Below, one piece after another: positions 44,357-52,339 of a DNA stretch of 64,000 nt. A model generated the notes under the pieces. It had not been told where the DNA came from. It did no database searches and was given only the letters and a program-made list of their open reading frames with translations. A program made the translations under genes and the position numbers. Origin of the DNA: TMP-24 sp046348855 (GTDB lineage: Bacteria > Pseudomonadota > Alphaproteobacteria > Rhodobacterales > Rhodobacteraceae); contig JAXMDK010000015.1 of assembly GCA_046348855.1 (NCBI GenBank), positions 59,315 through 123,314 on the forward strand, read 5' to 3'. Position 1 is the stretch's first letter. Every line of letters starts with the position of its first letter.

Positions 44357-45269
44357 GCGCAAGGCCCAGCAACTCGCGCGCCAGGTCGTTGCCGGCCTCG
44401 GCCGCATCGGTGGTGGTGCAGCGCCGCTCACCCCGGATCGCGTCGGATCCGTCGGGTCGCAGGATCTCGCCGCGCAGCCAAAGGCCACCGCCGTCATGGA
44501 TTGCCAGCCCGGCGATGGGCGTCTGGCACGACCCGTCGAGCGTTTCCAGATAGGCGCGTTCGGCCGCCAGCCGTTCGCCGGTGGCCGGGTCATGGATCGC
44601 CGCCAGCAGTTCGGCGGCGCGGGCGTCGTCCGTGCGCCGCTCGATCCCGATTGCGCCCTGGGCGACGGCGGGCAGCATCTCTTCGGGCGCGATGGCGGAC
44701 CGGGCCACATGCGCCATCCCTGGCCGGTTCAGCCCGGCCATCGCCAGGAAGGTCGCGGCTGCAACACCGTCCTCCAGCTTCTTCAGCCGGGTCTGCACAT
44801 TGCCGCGAAACTCGACCAGCTTCAGGTCGGGCCGGCGATGGGCCAGCTGCGCCCGCCGCCGCAGGCTGGACGAGCCGACCACCGCCCCCGCCGGCAGATC
44901 GGCCAGCCCCGCACAACCGGGCGACACGAACGCATCGCGCACATCTTCGCGCGGCAGATAGCCGCCCATCGTCAGCCCCATTGGCTGGCGGGTCGGCATG
45001 TCCTTCATCGAATGGACGGCAAGGTCTATCGCGCCCGCGAACAGCGCATCCTCGATTTCGCGGGTGAACAGGCCCTTGCCGCCGATTTCCTTCAGCGGCC
45101 GGTCGAGGATGCGGTCGCCGGTGGTCTTGATCACCACGATCTCGAATGCCGTCTCGGGCAGCGAAAAGGCGGCCATCAGCCGGGCGCGGGTCTCATGGGC
45201 CTGGGCCAGCGCCAGGGGCGAGCCGCGGGTGCCGATCTTGAGCGGCGAGGAGGGCGAAGGCATCTGCAT
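44331..45269 (-). CDS. hemC: Porphobilinogen deaminase (hydroxymethylbilane synthase)
   Basis: A 312-residue enzyme that polymerises four porphobilinogens to hydroxymethylbilane. N-terminal IGTRGSPLALAQA, VVIKTTGDRILDRPLKEIGGKGLFTREIEDAL, DLAVHSMKDMPT and VGSSSLRRRAQL are intact. The cysteine carrying the dipyrromethane cofactor is in LDGSCQTPIAGLA. Start ATG 45269 or 45263. It diverges from hemE (110 bp apart), the next-but-one step of the haem pathway, and overlaps the convergent MFS gene by 26 bp. Confidence 0.96.
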   Translation of the reverse strand: MQMPSPSSPLKIGTRGSPLALAQAHETRARLMAAFSLPETAFEIVVIKTTGDRILDRPLKEIGGKGLFTREIEDALFAGAIDLAVHSMKDMPTRQPMGLTMGGYLPREDVRDAFVSPGCAGLADLPAGAVVGSSSLRRRAQLAHRRPDLKLVEFRGNVQTRLKKLEDGVAAATFLAMAGLNRPGMAHVARSAIAPEEMLPAVAQGAIGIERRTDDARAAELLAAIHDPATGERLAAERAYLETLDGSCQTPIAGLAIHDGGGLWLRGEILRPDGSDAIRGERRCTTTDAAEAGNDLARELLGLAPKGFFDWR

Positions 45270-45379
45270 TCCTTCCCTCTAGCCCGCGTCATGGAGCCGC
45301 GCAATGGGGCGGGCTGCCGCGGCGCGGCTTGACAACGGCACGGCGGCGACCTTGAAGGGGCAGGCCGAGGGAGACAGCC

Positions 45380-46408
45380 ATGACCAAGACCATTCTCAGA
45401 TCGCTTGCGGGCGAACGCCTGCCGACCCCGCCGATCTGGATGATGCGCCAGGCCGGCCGCTACCTGCCGGAATACCGGGCGACGCGGGCCAGGGCCGGGG
45501 ATTTCCTGTCGCTGTGCTACACGCCCGACCTGGCGGCCGAGGTCACTTTGCAGCCGATCCGCCGCTATGGGTTCGACGCGGCGATCCTGTTCGCCGACAT
45601 CCTGCTGATCGCGCAGGCGCTGGGCGCCGAGCTGTGGTTCGAAACCGGCGAAGGGCCGCGCCTGTCGACCATCACCACCCCCGCCGACCTGGCGCGGCTG
45701 AAGCCGGCCGATGCGATCCACGAGGTGCTGGCGCCGGTCTATGAAACCGTCCGCATCCTTGCCCGCGAACTGCCGTGCGAAACCGCGCTGATCGGCTTTG
45801 CCGGCGCCCCCTGGACGGTCGCCAGCTACATGATCGCCGGGCGCGGCACCCCCGGCCAGGGTCCGGCGCACGCGCTGAAGGACACGGACCGCGCGACATT
45901 CCAGGGGCTGATCGACCGGCTGACCGAGGCGACGGTCCTTTATCTGTCGGCGCAGATCGAGGCCGGGGCCGAGGTGGTGAAGCTGTTCGACAGCTGGGCC
46001 GGATCGCTGCAGGGCCACGACTTCGACGATTTCGCGCTGGCGCCCACCGCGCGGATCATCGCCGCGCTGAAGGCGCGCCACCCCGGCGTGCCAATCATCG
46101 CCTTTCCGCGCGAGGCCGGGGCGCGCTACGAAGGCTTCGCCCGCGCCACCGGCGCGGACGGCGTCGCGCTGGACAATTCGGTCGGCGCCGAATGGGCGGC
46201 CGCCCACGTCCAGAAGGACGGCTGCGTGCAGGGCAACCTTGCGCCCGGCCACATGGTCACCGGCGGCCCCGAGATGGAGGCCGAGATCCGCCGGATCGTT
46301 CGCGCCTTCGCCGCCGGCCCCCACATCTTCAACCTCGGCCACGGCATCACGCCGGATGCGAGCCCCGACAACGTGGCACGCATGGTCGAGGTGGTGCGGG
46401 GCGGATAA
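45380..46408 (+). CDS. hemE: Uroporphyrinogen decarboxylase
   Basis: A 342-residue enzyme converting uroporphyrinogen III to coproporphyrinogen III. Hallmarks are PPIWMMRQAGRYLPEYR, the catalytic Asp in ILFADILLIAQALG, GFAGAPWTVASYMI, LFDSWAG and FNLGHGITPDASPDNVARMVEVV. The protein is complete, but its last 94 bp (46315-46408) occur again, diverged, at 47663-47756. The tail now attached to hemE may therefore have arrived with the adjacent ATPase gene. The duplicated tail encodes two conservative changes (N to H and V to I), so function should be unaffected. Confidence 0.95.
   Translation: MTKTILRSLAGERLPTPPIWMMRQAGRYLPEYRATRARAGDFLSLCYTPDLAAEVTLQPIRRYGFDAAILFADILLIAQALGAELWFETGEGPRLSTITTPADLARLKPADAIHEVLAPVYETVRILARELPCETALIGFAGAPWTVASYMIAGRGTPGQGPAHALKDTDRATFQGLIDRLTEATVLYLSAQIEAGAEVVKLFDSWAGSLQGHDFDDFALAPTARIIAALKARHPGVPIIAFPREAGARYEGFARATGADGVALDNSVGAEWAAAHVQKDGCVQGNLAPGHMVTGGPEMEAEIRRIVRAFAAGPHIFNLGHGITPDASPDNVARMVEVVRGG
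46315..46408 (+). repeat. Left copy of the duplicated hemE 3' end (putative attL-like site)
   Basis: The first 36 bp (46315-46350) are identical to 47663-47698. The remaining 58 bp match the right copy at 48 positions, with most changes at third codon positions. The offset between copies is 1,348 bp. The identical block is the natural candidate for a recombination core. Confidence 0.85.
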
Positions 46409-46479
46409 CGAAATATACATGAGTATAAGTTGGTATAAACAAGCTTGCATATAAACCGGTAAGCTGCTTACAAATCGGC
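46409..46479 (+). promoter_or_regulatory. AT-rich leader of the AAA ATPase gene with repeated GTATA elements and an inverted repeat
   Basis: This 71-bp stretch is far richer in A and T than its surroundings. It contains TATAC-ATGA-GTATA (46414-46427), a second GTATAA at 46433-46438, a -10-like TATAAA (46450-46455) and the inverted repeat GTAAG-CTG-CTTAC (46459-46471) just before the start codon. A TTGGTA (46430-46435) is the nearest -35, but with only 14 bp of spacer. No clear Shine-Dalgarno sequence is seen. The layout suggests a self-regulated promoter brought in with the gene. Confidence 0.5.
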
Positions 46480-47661
46480 ATGGATCCCGTTAGAAACCCA
46501 TTTGCGCCCGGTGCAGGCTCGCAGCCCCCTGAGCTTGCCGGTCGCGACAACATCATTGCGGATGCGGAAACCGCGCTCCAGCGGGCGCTGCTGGGTCGTC
46601 ACAGTCGGTCGCAAATCTTGCTTGGGCTGCGCGGCGTTGGCAAGACGGTCCTGCTGAACAAGATCGAAGCAGCAGCCGAAGAATTCGGGCACGTCACCTC
46701 CTTCATAGAGGCCCCGGAAGGGCAGTCGCTTGCTGAATTGATTGTCCCAAGGGCTCAACAAGTGTTGCGCAAGCTTTCGGCCGTGGAGAACGCCAAAGCC
46801 AAGGCATTTGCGGCCTCACGCGCACTCCGCGCCTTCGCCTCGGCGTTCAGGCTCGAGCTGGGTGAATACGGGATCAGCGTCGATCCAGAGCCGGGAGTCG
46901 CCGACAGTGGGAATCTGGAATATGATTTGAGCGACCTCTTCGTGCGCATTGGTGACGCGGCCAAGGCCGCACGGCGCGGCTGGACGCTGCTCATCGACGA
47001 AATCCAGTATCTGAAAGAACTCGACTATGCGGCCCTGATCGTTGCCATGCACAAGTGCAACCAGAAGTCGCTTCCGGTCCTGCTTTTCGGTGCTGGCCTG
47101 CCACAAGTTGCTGCGCTTTCGGGCGATGCCAAGTCCTATGCGGAACGCCTGTTTTCCTACCCTAGTGTTGGCCCGCTGGACGAGACAGCTGCCGCGGATG
47201 CCGTCCGACTTCCTGTTGTCGGGGAGCAGGAGGAAATCACCTCCGAAGCAATTGGCTCTATCTACAGGCACACGAGGGGCTATCCCTATTTTCTGCAGGA
47301 GTGGGGCTATCAGGCGTGGAATGCGGCGGATCATTCGCCGATTGATGCCGCGCATGTCGAAGGGGCGAGCGGCGCGGCGCTCCGTCGACTGGACGAAGGG
47401 TTCTTCAAGGTCCGCTTCGAGCGATTGACGCCTAAGGAGCGTGAATATGTCATGGCAATGGCGACGCTTGGTCCGGGGCCCTACAAGTCGTCGGAGGTTG
47501 CGCAGGTGTTGGGGCTGGATGTCCAGAGCCTCGGTCCGCGGCGGGCAAGCATCATATCGAAGGGCATGATCTATAGCCCGGCCCACGGTGATATTGCCTT
47601 CACCGTTCCCTTGTTCGAGGATTTTCTGATGCGAAACCGGAACAGGAGTGCAGTGGCTTGA
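46480..47661 (+). CDS. AAA/STAND-like ATPase with C-terminal winged helix, inserted in the hemE 3' end
   Basis: A 393-residue protein of a widespread bacterial family that begins NPFAPGAGSQPPELAGRD. Walker A is GLRGVGKT (residues 49-56), Walker B WTLLIDEIQYL (D173, E174), and a sensor-like strand LPVLLFGAGLPQ follows (about 196-207). The C-terminal third (about 310-385: LTPKEREYVMAMATLGPGPYKSSEVAQVLG...) looks like a winged helix. The fold is close to ATPase_2/Orc1-like AAA proteins; DNA or partner-protein binding is plausible. Base use is visibly less GC-rich than in neighbours. The stop lies 1 bp before the right copy of the hemE tail. Function is unknown; a defence or mobile-element role is inference. 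Confidence 0.85.
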   Translation: MDPVRNPFAPGAGSQPPELAGRDNIIADAETALQRALLGRHSRSQILLGLRGVGKTVLLNKIEAAAEEFGHVTSFIEAPEGQSLAELIVPRAQQVLRKLSAVENAKAKAFAASRALRAFASAFRLELGEYGISVDPEPGVADSGNLEYDLSDLFVRIGDAAKAARRGWTLLIDEIQYLKELDYAALIVAMHKCNQKSLPVLLFGAGLPQVAALSGDAKSYAERLFSYPSVGPLDETAAADAVRLPVVGEQEEITSEAIGSIYRHTRGYPYFLQEWGYQAWNAADHSPIDAAHVEGASGAALRRLDEGFFKVRFERLTPKEREYVMAMATLGPGPYKSSEVAQVLGLDVQSLGPRRASIISKGMIYSPAHGDIAFTVPLFEDFLMRNRNRSAVA

Positions 47662-47662
47662 T

Positions 47663-47756
47663 CGGCCCCCACATCTTCAACCTCGGCCACGGCATCACCC
47701 CCGATGCAAGCCCCGACCATGTCGCGCGCATGATCGAAGTGGTGCGGGGCGGATGA
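47663..47756 (+). pseudogene. Displaced hemE 3' end (right copy, putative attR-like site)
   Basis: Still encodes GPHIFNLGHGITPDASPDHV followed by ARMIEVVRGG and a TGA stop, without any upstream hemE body. The TGA overlaps the ATG of the EamA transporter gene (ATGATG). That tight overlap suggests that this is the original chromosomal hemE end and that hemE and the transporter were once one coupled operon. Confidence 0.85.
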
Positions 47757-48664
47757 TGGTGGGTTGGGGCTGGGTCGTCGCCACGCTCCTGGGTTCGGCC
47801 GGGCAGGTGGTGCGCAACATCGCCCAGTCACAACTGACCGGCCGCATCGGCACGCTGGGCGCGACCCAGGTCCGGTTCGTCTTTGGCCTGCCGTTTGCCG
47901 TCCTGTTCCTGGCGTTGGCGCTGGTCTGGACCGGCGGGCCGCTGCCGGTTCCGGGCGCGCGGGCCATTGTCATCACCGGCATCGGCGCGGTCGCCCAGAT
48001 CGGCGGCACCGCGCTGATGCTGAAGGTCATGCAGGCCCGGTCCTTCGCGGTGACCACGGCCTGGCTGAAGACCGAACCCGTCCTGATCGCCCTGGCCGGG
48101 GCGCTGGTGCTGGGCGACCGGCTGAGCCTGCCGGCGCTGGTCGCCATCCTGATCGCCACCGCCGGGGTGATGCTGACGGCGCTGAAGCCCGGCATCGGCA
48201 AGGCGCTGCTGGCCGAAGCCGCCCCGGCGGCCAGCGGCCTTCTGGCGGCGGCCCTGTTCGGGGCGTCGGCGATCGGCTTTCGCGGCGGCATCCTGGCGCT
48301 GGGATCGGGCGATTTCCTGCTGCGCGCCGCGACGACGCTGGTGCTGAGCCTCTTCATCCAGACGGCGCTGCTGATCCTGTGGATGCTGGCCTTCGACCGG
48401 CCGGCGCTCTGGGGGTCGTTCGCGGTCTGGCGCGGGTCGCTGGGCGCGGGCTTCGTGGGCGCGCTCGCCTCGCAGTTCTGGTTCATCGGCTTTGCCCTGA
48501 CCTCGGCCGCCAACGTCCGCACCCTGGCTTTGGTCGAGGTGATCCTGGCGCAGGGAGTCGGGCGCTTCGTCCTCGGCCAAAAGATCACCGGCCGCCAGTT
48601 CCTGGGCATGGCGGTGATCGTGCTGGGCGTGGCGCTTCTGCTCAGGACCGAGATCGGGGCCTAG
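47753..48664 (+). CDS. EamA/DMT-family transporter
   Basis: A 303-residue protein with ten hydrophobic segments arranged as two five-helix repeats, the drug/metabolite transporter fold. TAWLKTEPVLIALAGALVLGDRLSLPALVAILIATAGVML ends the first repeat and LVEVILAQGVGRFVLGQKITGRQFLGMAVIVLGVALL ends the second. The start ATG overlaps the displaced hemE stop. Transcription from the hemE promoter would now have to pass through the ATPase gene. The substrate is unknown. Confidence 0.85.
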   Translation: MMVGWGWVVATLLGSAGQVVRNIAQSQLTGRIGTLGATQVRFVFGLPFAVLFLALALVWTGGPLPVPGARAIVITGIGAVAQIGGTALMLKVMQARSFAVTTAWLKTEPVLIALAGALVLGDRLSLPALVAILIATAGVMLTALKPGIGKALLAEAAPAASGLLAAALFGASAIGFRGGILALGSGDFLLRAATTLVLSLFIQTALLILWMLAFDRPALWGSFAVWRGSLGAGFVGALASQFWFIGFALTSAANVRTLALVEVILAQGVGRFVLGQKITGRQFLGMAVIVLGVALLLRTEIGA

Positions 48665-48679
48665 GCGCCCGGCCGCGCC

Positions 48680-49570
48680 CTACACCCATTTCGCCAACGG
48701 CGGCAGGCTCATCAGCACCGCGTTCGCATCATGGCCGGTCTCCAGCCCGAACTTGGTGCCCCGGTCATAGACGAGGTTGTATTCGGCATAGAGCCCGCGA
48801 TGGACAAGCTGCACATCCTTGTCCGCATCGGTCCAGCGCGTGGTGCGGCGACGGTCGATCAGCGGCAGGAAAGCCGGCAGGAAGGCGCGCCCGACATCCT
48901 GGGTAAAGGCCAGGTCGGCGGCCCAGTCGCCGCTGTTCAGGTCGTCGAAGAAGATGCCGCCGACGCCACGGGCGCGGCCGCGATGGGGAACGAAGAAATA
49001 GTCGTCAGCCCAGGCCTTGTAGCGATCATAAAGCCCGGGGCCATGCCGGTCGCAGGCGGCGCGGAGGGTCGCGTGGAAATGGGCGGTGTCCTCGGCATAT
49101 TCGATGCAGGGGTTCAGGTCGGCCCCGCCGCCGAACCACCAGGCCTGCGGCGTCCAGAACATGCGGGTGTTCATGTGCACCGCCGGGCAATGTGGATTCT
49201 GCATATGGGCGACAAGACTGATCCCCGAGGCCCAGAAGCGCGGATCGTCGGCCATGCCCGGCACCCCGCGCGCGGCCATCGCCCTTTGCGCCTGCGCTCC
49301 CAGCCGGCCGTGAACGGTCGAGATATTGACGCCGATCTTTTCGAACACCCGGCCGCCGCGCATCACGCTCATCAGCCCGCCGCCGGCATCCTGGCCGTCG
49401 TCGGCCATGCGCCGGGTGGGCGTGACCTCGAACCGCCCGGCGGGACGGTCGGCCAGCGGCCCCGCGTCATGCGATGTTTCCAGCGCCTCGAATGCGGCGA
49501 CGATCTGGTCGCGCAGATCGGAAAACCAGGCCGCTGCGGCGGCCTTTTGTGTGTCAAGCAGATCGGTCAT
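48680..49570 (-). CDS. hemF: Oxygen-dependent coproporphyrinogen III oxidase
   Basis: A 296-residue HemF. Conserved blocks are EKIGVNISTVHG, MNTRMFWTPQAWWFGGGADLNPCI, KAWADDYFFVPHRGRARGVGGIFFDDLNSGDW and the C-terminal RGLYAEYNLVYDRGTKFGLETGHDANAVLMSLPP. It performs aerobically the same decarboxylation as HemN (36.8 kb), so the window holds both oxygen regimes of this step. It converges with the EamA gene, 15 bp apart. Confidence 0.96.
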   Translation of the reverse strand: MTDLLDTQKAAAAAWFSDLRDQIVAAFEALETSHDAGPLADRPAGRFEVTPTRRMADDGQDAGGGLMSVMRGGRVFEKIGVNISTVHGRLGAQAQRAMAARGVPGMADDPRFWASGISLVAHMQNPHCPAVHMNTRMFWTPQAWWFGGGADLNPCIEYAEDTAHFHATLRAACDRHGPGLYDRYKAWADDYFFVPHRGRARGVGGIFFDDLNSGDWAADLAFTQDVGRAFLPAFLPLIDRRRTTRWTDADKDVQLVHRGLYAEYNLVYDRGTKFGLETGHDANAVLMSLPPLAKWV

Positions 49571-49732
49571 CGGCTGGCCCCGTCGTTTTGCCCTGCCTAC
49601 CAGCTTCGCCCCGGTCGGACCATAGGCCGGGACCACCCTGCGGCAAAGCTGCGCAACGCAACGTGACGCTCTAGCCCCTTGCGCCCGGCTTCCGCAGGGA
49701 TAGACTCAGGTCGTCCTTTCGGAGTGACGGTC

Positions 49733-50134
49733 ATGGTTTCGCGGATTTTGGTGCTTGCCCCCTTGGTGCTGCTGGCGGCATGTGGCACACCTCAGGAACG
49801 GTGCATCCGCTCGGGAACTGACGAGCTGCGCAAGGTCGACCGGATGATCGCCGAAACCCAGAACAACCTGGCGCGCGGCTATTCCTATCAGGACGAAACC
49901 ATCGTCACCCACAGCTGGGAACCCTGCTTCGACGGCTTCGGCGGATTCGGCGCGCGGCCGGGGATGCGCGGCATGTGCCTGGAACCGGATGAAACGACGA
50001 TCCGCCGCTCGGTGCCGATCGACCCCGCCGCCGAGACGCGCAAGCTGGAATATCTGAAGGCGCGGCGCAAGGAACTGCTGCCGGCGGCCAACCAGACCGT
50101 CGCGTCGTGCAAGGCGAGCTACCCCGAAAACTGA
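49733..50134 (+). CDS. Small lipoprotein of unknown function
   Basis: A 133-residue protein with an N-terminal lipoprotein signal (ILVLAPLVLLAACG, lipobox Cys about residue 18). Four further cysteines in the mature part (RCIRSG, EPCFDG, GMCLEP, ASCKAS) could form two disulfides. The middle is a helical segment (DELRKVDRMIAETQNNLARGY) and the C-terminus is another (ETRKLEYLKARRKELL). GGAG lies 8 bp before the ATG at 49733. No family name is recognised. Confidence 0.7.
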   Translation: MVSRILVLAPLVLLAACGTPQERCIRSGTDELRKVDRMIAETQNNLARGYSYQDETIVTHSWEPCFDGFGGFGARPGMRGMCLEPDETTIRRSVPIDPAAETRKLEYLKARRKELLPAANQTVASCKASYPEN

Positions 50135-50158
50135 CCTTGGCCGCCCCGGCGGGTGAGA

Positions 50159-51157
50159 TCAGGCGCGGCGCGACGCATGCGGACGCGCGGCGTGGATGAT
50201 CTTGAAGCCCCGGTCATCTGCAACCGTCTGGACGCTGGCAAAGGCCCCGGCAAGCACCTGTTCATAGGGCAGGGTGCGGTTTGCGACCATCCACAGTTGC
50301 CCGTGCGGCCGCAAGAGCCGGCCGGCGGCTAGGATGAAGGCGGCGCCCAGCGACGGGTCGGCGGCGCGGCCTTGGTGGAACGGCGGGTTCATCGCCACGA
50401 AGTCGACCGACCGCGCCACGCCGAAGGTCGTGGCGTCGGCCCAGTGGAACTGCGCGCGCGGATCGGAAATGTTGTCGCGCGCGCAATCGAGCGCATCGGC
50501 GTCGGCCTCGACCAGATGCAGTTCGCGCACGGCGGGGCGCGACAGGATCTGTGCGGCCAGCCACCCCCAGCCCGCGCCCAGATCGGCGCCGGTGCCCTGC
50601 AGGCTGTGGGGCAGGTGCGCCGCCAGCAGGGCGGAACCGGGGTCGATCCCGTCGGCGGAAAAGACGCCGGGGCGGGTGACGAAACCGGGCGCCACCTGAT
50701 GCGCCGCGCCTTCCCAGCCGGCAAAGGCTGCCGGGCCGGGGTTGGCGAACAGGAAGGCCCGCCCGTGCGCCTTCGACACCGAGGCGAGGATGTCGGCCCG
50801 ACCGCGCAGGTCGCGCAGCGCCGCGTCGATGCCATCGGTCTTCTGCCCGTCGACAAGGACCGGCGCCCCGGGCGGGACCAGCCCGGCGATCTGGTGGACA
50901 AGGGCGCGGGCCAGCGCCCGGGCGCGCGGCAGGAACAGGACGGCGGCCGCAAAGCTGCCTTCGGGAGCGCGCGCGACCTGCCATCCGGCCGCCTGCCAGC
51001 GGTCCTGGTCGGGGCGGAACGGCGTGACGATCAGCGCCCTGTCGCGCGGCAGGGCCGCCAGATCGGCCCCGGCCGGCGGCCGCAAGACGGCGATCCGGCC
51101 CGAAACAGGCAGGCCGCCCGCCTGGGCCAAGGCCAGTGTGATGCGATCATCGCTCAT
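50159..51157 (-). CDS. RsmC/RlmG-like class I methyltransferase
   Basis: A 332-residue protein with a degenerate N-terminal half and a catalytic C-terminal half. The SAM site is GADLGAGWGWLAAQIL; the target-base motif NPPF occurs in VDFVAMNPPFHQGRAADPSLG, typical of N2-guanine rRNA methyltransferases. It ends with LWMVANRTLPYEQVL, also an RsmC-type block. The exact rRNA position cannot be assigned. It lies 18 bp downstream of clpS on the same strand. Confidence 0.85.
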   Translation of the reverse strand: MSDDRITLALAQAGGLPVSGRIAVLRPPAGADLAALPRDRALIVTPFRPDQDRWQAAGWQVARAPEGSFAAAVLFLPRARALARALVHQIAGLVPPGAPVLVDGQKTDGIDAALRDLRGRADILASVSKAHGRAFLFANPGPAAFAGWEGAAHQVAPGFVTRPGVFSADGIDPGSALLAAHLPHSLQGTGADLGAGWGWLAAQILSRPAVRELHLVEADADALDCARDNISDPRAQFHWADATTFGVARSVDFVAMNPPFHQGRAADPSLGAAFILAAGRLLRPHGQLWMVANRTLPYEQVLAGAFASVQTVADDRGFKIIHAARPHASRRA

Positions 51158-51175
51158 GGTGCGGGGGCTGCGGCC

Positions 51176-51517
51176 CTATTCCTTTTCCATCGTGCATTGC
51201 AGCGGATGCTGATGGCGGCGCGAGAAATCCATCACCTGCGCAACCTTGGTTTCCGCGACCTCGAACGAGAAGACCCCGACCACCGCCAGCCCCTTCTTGT
51301 GGACGGTCAGCATGATTTCGAACGCCTGGGCGTGGTTCAGCCCGAAGAACCGTTCCAGGATATGCACCACGAATTCCATCGGCGTATAGTCGTCGTTCAG
51401 CAGCAGCACCTTGTAGAGCGGTGGGCGCTGCGTCTTGGGCCGGGTCTTGGTGACGACGGACGTTTCACCATCTGGACCTTCCCGGCGGACGGACAGGGTG
51501 AAAGGAACGCGGGTCAC
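51176..51517 (-). CDS. clpS: ATP-dependent Clp protease adaptor
   Basis: A 113-residue adaptor that delivers N-degron substrates to ClpAP. After a variable N-terminal tail, the core has YKVLLLNDDYTPMEFVVHILERFFGLNHAQAFEIMLTVHKKGLAVVGVFSFEVAETKV. The N-D-D-Y-T and H-x2-G residues of the N-end-rule pocket are present. It is the first gene of a clpS-methyltransferase pair, divergent from the HAD gene; clpA is not in the window. Confidence 0.96.
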   Translation of the reverse strand: MTRVPFTLSVRREGPDGETSVVTKTRPKTQRPPLYKVLLLNDDYTPMEFVVHILERFFGLNHAQAFEIMLTVHKKGLAVVGVFSFEVAETKVAQVMDFSRRHQHPLQCTMEKE

Positions 51518-51634
51518 GGGGATTTTCTCCTGAGGGAATCATTATGGGCCGGGCCTTCTACTATAAACTCTTGCAGACATGAGGAAAGAGTTGCGATTCA
51601 TGGGCCGGACGAGCGGAAGGAACGGGGGAAGCGC

Positions 51635-52339
51635 GTGGCACGGTTGACGGCAATCGGACTGGATGCGGACGATACGCTTTGGCAGAACGAACGCTTTTTC
51701 CGCATGACGCAGGACCGTCTTGCCGATCTTCTGAAGAACTATGCCGACGCTGATCATCTTCACGACCGGCTTCTGGCGGCCGAGCGGCGCAACCTTGGCC
51801 ACTATGGCTTTGGCGTGAAGGGGTTCGTGCTGTCGATGATCGAAACCGCCATCGAAGTGACCGATGCCCGCGTGCCGGCCCCGGTGATCGGGGCACTGAT
51901 CGCGGCGGGGCGCGACATGCTGTCTCATCCGATCGAACTTCTGCCCGGCGCCGAAGAGGCGGTGCGCACGTTGGCGGGTCGCTGCCGGCTGATCCTGGTG
52001 ACCAAGGGCGACCTGCTGGATCAGGAGCGCAAGCTGGCGCAGTCGGGGCTGGGCGATCTGTTTCATGCCGCCGAAATCGTCTCGCGCAAGGATGCAGCGA
52101 CCTATCGCAAGGTCTTTGGCCGGCACGGCACCGGAGCGGCCGAGGCGCTGATGGCGGGAAATTCGCTGCATTCCGACGTGCTTCCGATGATCGAGGCCGG
52201 CGGCTGGGGCGTGCACTTGCCGCACGAACTGACCTGGACGCTGGAACAGGCCGAGGCGCCGCGCGATCCCGCCAGGTTCCGCAGCCTGGCCGACATCGGG
52301 GCATTGCCCGACCTGGTCGCCGAGATTGCCGCCGAATGA
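51635..52339 (+). CDS. HAD-superfamily hydrolase
   Basis: A 234-residue phosphatase-like protein. Motif I is GLDADDTLW (nucleophile Asp about residue 10), motif II is the Thr in RLILVTKGDLLDQERKL, motif III the Lys in SRKDAATYRKVFG, and motif IV MAGNSLHSDVLPMIEAGGWGVHLP. The cap type matches YjjG/Gph-like small-molecule phosphatases. Start is GTG 51635, with purine-rich GGGGGAAG upstream; no in-frame ATG fits. The substrate is unknown. Confidence 0.87.
   Translation: MARLTAIGLDADDTLWQNERFFRMTQDRLADLLKNYADADHLHDRLLAAERRNLGHYGFGVKGFVLSMIETAIEVTDARVPAPVIGALIAAGRDMLSHPIELLPGAEEAVRTLAGRCRLILVTKGDLLDQERKLAQSGLGDLFHAAEIVSRKDAATYRKVFGRHGTGAAEALMAGNSLHSDVLPMIEAGGWGVHLPHELTWTLEQAEAPRDPARFRSLADIGALPDLVAEIAAE

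Noticed and set aside
46459..46471. GTAAG-CTG-CTTAC as a terminator of hemE
   Set aside because: The stem is only 5 bp and lacks a T-tract; its place just before the next start codon fits an operator better.
46315..47756. Interpreting the hemE region as a simple tandem gene duplication
   Set aside because: Only the last 94 bp of hemE recur, the copies have diverged after a sharply bounded identical block, and the DNA between them has a foreign composition. A one-step duplication would give uniform identity.
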